From positions 1 through 7,839 of the forward strand of contig JANRKG010000121.1 of NCBI GenBank assembly GCA_033763635.1: a stretch of 7,839 nucleotides of DNA. Direction: 5' to 3'. Below, piece by piece: positions 5,900 through 7,839 of this stretch. Within the stretch, counting starts at the first letter, position 1. The number at the start of each line of letters is the position of its first letter. The notes beneath the pieces are model-generated. The model did no database searches. It was not told where the DNA came from and saw only the letters and a program-made list of their open reading frames with translations. The translations under genes were made by a program, and so were the position numbers. The DNA is from JANRKG01 sp033763635. GTDB taxonomy: Bacteria; Cyanobacteriota; Cyanobacteriia; GCF-001939115.

Positions 5900-6232
5900 T
5901 TATGTGGTTATTACAGCCTCGCAGTAGGAAATTAATCGCTCCAGCCGATCGATCATTTGTTGCTGTCGCTGCTGCACGGTTCCTGCCTGACGGGCAGCTT
6001 GCAAAAAAGTCAGGTCTACTGCCAGGAGTCGCAGTTGTTTGCTGATTTCCACCTGATAGCTTTGCTCTCGATGGGTGGGGTCTTCCCCGCTTCCCAAAAT
6101 CTCCCGCTGGAAAAAGGGGTGCAGACTGCCGATCGCTTCCTTCACCCTGTCCCGATCCCCCGATTCCTGCAAGATCTGTTGACACGCTCGCAAGTGATCC
6201 CGAAACGTTTCATATCGCTGTTTTTGCATCAT
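5900..6232 (-). CDS. PatD-like protein (heterocyst frequency control family)
   Basis: This 110-residue helical protein matches my memory of the cyanobacterial PatD family, chiefly in REQSYQVEISKQLRLL (55-70), then VDLTFLQAARQ (72-82) and a C-terminal DRLERLISYCEAV (95-107). In Anabaena PCC 7120, PatD is reported to limit heterocyst frequency; homologues also occur in cyanobacteria that make no heterocysts, where the role is unknown. There are no cysteine motifs, signal peptide or membrane segments. The start is one of two adjacent ATGs (6232 or 6229). A longer reading to 6343 is rejected because it would translate a heptamer repeat and the terminator hairpin. The Shine-Dalgarno sequence is weak (GGGGG about 6 bases upstream). 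The gene is cut off from the ferredoxin by the terminator, so it needs its own promoter. I am confident of the gene and less so of the family. Confidence 0.65.
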   Translation of the reverse strand: MMQKQRYETFRDHLRACQQILQESGDRDRVKEAIGSLHPFFQREILGSGEDPTHREQSYQVEISKQLRLLAVDLTFLQAARQAGTVQQRQQQMIDRLERLISYCEAVITT

Positions 6233-6282
6233 TCTTGACCCCCGAAAGCTGCCCCTTCCCCCAGATAAAGCAGTAACCCTCC

Positions 6283-6307
6283 CCCTCTGCCCTCCTTCTG
6301 CCTTCCC
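6283..6307. repeat. Degenerate heptamer repeat patch
   Basis: CCCTCTG (6283-6289), a partial CCCT, CCTTCTG (6294-6300) and CCTTCCC (6301-6307) are the same heptamer family as the repeat inside the ABC gene, here in the gap between the terminator and the PatD-like gene. This is the usual intergenic setting for such repeats. Confidence 0.6.
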
Positions 6308-6339
6308 AAAAACAGAGAGACGCGAAATCTCGCGTCTCT
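6308..6339 (-). terminator. Rho-independent terminator of the hisZ-ferredoxin transcript
   Basis: AGAGACGCGA (6316-6325) pairs perfectly with TCGCGTCTCT (6330-6339): a 10-bp stem around the four-base loop AATC. In the leftward direction the stem is followed by CTG and then five T (6312-6308). It begins 36 bases after the ferredoxin stop. There is no T-run in the other direction, so it acts on leftward transcription. Confidence 0.88.
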
Positions 6340-6375
6340 TCACCCAGGTCTCTAAAGTTTCCAGGCAAAGCCCAA

Positions 6376-6600
6376 TTAAGGCGTTTGTTGCAATTCAGGT
6401 CGCTCTTCAGGAAGAATTGCCCCCTCCACCGGGCAAACCTGTAAACAGATGCCACAGTCAATGCAGGTTGCAAAATCAATCCAATACCAATCAGTTCCTT
6501 TGGTGTTTTTACCTGGACCTTCATGGATACAGGCTACGGGACAAGCATCCACGCAATCGGCAACCCCTTCACAAGTATTCGTAACGATCGTGTGTGGCAC
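6376..6600 (-). CDS. Two-cluster ferredoxin, 7Fe-like cysteine pattern
   Basis: This 74-residue soluble electron carrier has two cluster-binding motifs. The first is C10-x5-C16-x3-C20-P with an extra C24. The second is a classical C46-x2-C49-x2-C52-x3-C56-P. By analogy with Azotobacter ferredoxin I, C20, C46, C49 and C52 would hold a [4Fe-4S] cluster, and C10, C16 and C56 a [3Fe-4S] cluster. An 11-residue insertion (GPGKNTKGTDW, 28-38) between the motifs is typical of the cyanobacterial proteins I recall. Automatic annotation often calls such proteins an indolepyruvate oxidoreductase subunit, which the length does not support. The start is GTG, preceded by AGAGGA at 6-base spacing. It begins 18 bp after the hisZ stop and ends before a strong terminator, so it is the last gene of that transcript. 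Its redox partner is not shown by the window. Confidence 0.92.
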   Translation of the reverse strand: MPHTIVTNTCEGVADCVDACPVACIHEGPGKNTKGTDWYWIDFATCIDCGICLQVCPVEGAILPEERPELQQTP

Positions 6601-6618
6601 AAGTTCCTCTCTGACTTC

Positions 6619-7839
6619 TCAATTCACCTCTTCAATTGTAGAGGTGCCTCCTGCTTCCATCCAGCAGATTCGGGAGATTCGCCGCTGCCGTGCATATTCA
6701 TAAATTGCTTCTACAGAAATGGCCCCACTTAGGTCCATCTCAACCCGCAGTTGGGGCGCTTCATCGCGCAATGTCTGGGCTTTGGCGAAAGCCGCAGTGA
6801 AGGCTTCGGGCGTTCGTGCCACCACCAGCCAGTCACTGGTCGGGGTGCGATCGGGCAGGGAATCCCCCATCAACAACACCTGATGAATATCCTCAATGTT
6901 GAAAGAAAAGCCGATCCCCGGAATTGTTTCTCCGTCAGGATGATAGAGCGCCAGCAGTTGGTCATACCGTCCTCCCTGAGCCAATACCCGTTGGCCCGTT
7001 GCTAACGGACTCACAACCTCAAAAACAATGCCCGTATAGTAATCAAAGGTTTGAACCAGGCTCAGGTCAAGAATAATCTGAGGTTTGGCAGTGGTTTCAT
7101 CGGCGATCGGGCTGACCGTCTCTTCCAGCAGGTCCATTAAGGACTTCAAATTGTTGACCGCTTGCCGCTGGGTTGCATCTAAATCCAGACTAGAAACCTG
7201 CTGTAACACATCCCCAGGCTTCCCTCGGAGATCCATCAGCAGAAGGGCAAGGTGTTGTAGCTCCGGGTTGAGGGGTAGGGTTTCTAAGGTGATCCGATCG
7301 AGACGGGCGATCGCCTGCCGAACGGACTGGCGGAGGGCTTCCGGGAAGGAAGAAAAGAGCGATCGGGTCAAACCCGCTTCCCCCAGCACCAGATACCAGG
7401 GAACCCCTCCGTCTGTGGACTGGCTCAAGCCGAGTGCCCGCATGCAATCGGCAACCAGCAGGAGAATTTCACTGTCGGCAACGAGACCCCCACCCCCTAA
7501 CAGTTCTACTCCTGCCTGAAAGAACTCTTGCTGGCGATTGTGGCTGACCTTGGGGGATTTCCGAAACACATTTGCTGTGTAGTACAAGCGCTGGGGGAAG
7601 GGAGCGCCAGCCATGCGGGTGACGGCAGTACGGGCGATGGAGGCCGTTAGCTCAGGCCGCAGCCCCAGCACTTCTTCTTCCAGGTCTTGCAGGTGAATGA
7701 CCGTCGATCGTTCAACGGCCCCGCCCGCCATTAAGGTATCCAGTCGTTCTAGCGTCGAGGTAATGATGCGATGGTATCCCCAACTGTGAAAAACCTGTTG
7801 TAAACGGTTTTCGAGCCAGCGCTTTTGGGCAACGTCGAT
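6619..7839 (-). CDS. hisZ: ATP phosphoribosyltransferase regulatory subunit HisZ (5' end outside window)
   Basis: HisZ is a paralogue of histidyl-tRNA synthetase that pairs with the short form of HisG to catalyse and feedback-regulate the first step of histidine synthesis. The open frame runs to the window edge. 406 residues are visible, starting IDVAQKRWLENRL, and about 15 are missing by comparison with cyanobacterial HisZ as I remember it. Class II synthetase-like features are present (visible-residue numbers): LRPELTASIARTAVTRMAG (60-78), a motif-2-like stretch FRKSPKVSHNRQQEF (92-106), TFDYYTGIVFE (264-274) and GGRYDQLL (289-296). The C-terminal part is short and does not look like a full anticodon-binding domain. 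Together with the altered motif 2 this favours HisZ over HisS. An ATG at 7731 is internal, not the start. It is the visible first gene of a transcript with the ferredoxin. Confidence 0.92.
   Translation of the reverse strand: MDVAQKRWLENRLQQVFHSWGYHRIITSTLERLDTLMAGGAVERSTVIHLQDLEEEVLGLRPELTASIARTAVTRMAGAPFPQRLYYTANVFRKSPKVSHNRQQEFFQAGVELLGGGGLVADSEILLLVADCMRALGLSQSTDGGVPWYLVLGEAGLTRSLFSSFPEALRQSVRQAIARLDRITLETLPLNPELQHLALLLMDLRGKPGDVLQQVSSLDLDATQRQAVNNLKSLMDLLEETVSPIADETTAKPQIILDLSLVQTFDYYTGIVFEVVSPLATGQRVLAQGGRYDQLLALYHPDGETIPGIGFSFNIEDIHQVLLMGDSLPDRTPTSDWLVVARTPEAFTAAFAKAQTLRDEAPQLRVEMDLSGAISVEAIYEYARQRRISRICWMEAGGTSTIEEVN

Noticed and set aside
6233..6343. N-terminal extension of the PatD-like gene to an ATG at 6343
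   Set aside because: It would translate a heptamer repeat patch and start just beyond the terminator hairpin (6308-6339). The adjacent ATGs at 6232 and 6229 fit the family length.
6210..6524. Leftward frame overlapping the ferredoxin in another phase
   Set aside because: It starts inside the ferredoxin, runs through the terminator and has no family resemblance.
7085..7519. Rightward open frame of 144 codons opposite hisZ
   Set aside because: It is rich in R and S, as expected from antisense reading of GC-rich coding sequence, and lies wholly within the well-supported hisZ frame.
6619..7839. Histidyl-tRNA synthetase (HisS)
   Set aside because: The fold is shared, but the altered motif 2, the short C-terminus without a full anticodon-binding domain, and the remembered similarity to cyanobacterial HisZ favour HisZ.

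Overview
The window is cyanobacterial chromosomal DNA. The evidence is three copies of the HIP1 octamer GCGATCGC (1087-1094, 2023-2030, 7307-7314), many further CGATCG sites, a small protein of the PatD type known only from cyanobacteria, a cyanobacterial-type HisZ, and tandem heptanucleotide (STRR-like) repeats. The species cannot be named from the sequence; a filamentous or Leptolyngbya-like lineage is a guess.

Layout. Positions 1-776 form an accessory patch. A small DUF559 (Vsr-like fold) endonuclease gene reads rightward and is bracketed by two direct copies of a GC-rich palindromic repeat element. The first copy is cut by the window edge and the second is complete. Everything after that reads leftward. 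In transcription order from the right edge the genes are: hisZ (5' end outside the window); a 74-residue two-cluster ferredoxin starting 18 bp after hisZ; a strong rho-independent terminator; a PatD-like gene; an 855-residue FHA-PAS-PAS-GGDEF-EAL protein; a zinc-ribbon (zf-TFIIB) protein with a TTG start; and a fused double-ATPase of the peptide/nickel ABC family. The ATPase start codon overlaps the zinc-ribbon stop (ATGA).

How the genes relate. hisZ and the ferredoxin look like one transcript closed by the terminator. The zinc-ribbon gene and the ABC ATPase are translationally coupled. The cyclic-di-GMP gene may run into them, but 108 bp separate them and a weak -10-like hexamer lies in that gap. 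No ABC permease or binding-protein gene is in the window, so the ATPase must serve membrane subunits encoded elsewhere. The nuclease gene converges on the ABC gene, with the complete repeat element between them.

Most worth a second look: the nuclease gene framed by palindromic repeats, which resembles a repeat-associated or excisable module; the heptamer repeat that has become part of the ABC inter-domain linker; and the cyclic-di-GMP enzyme, in which both catalytic domains look intact while the GGDEF inhibitory site is lost. No tRNA, rRNA, CRISPR array or recognisable IS transposase was seen.
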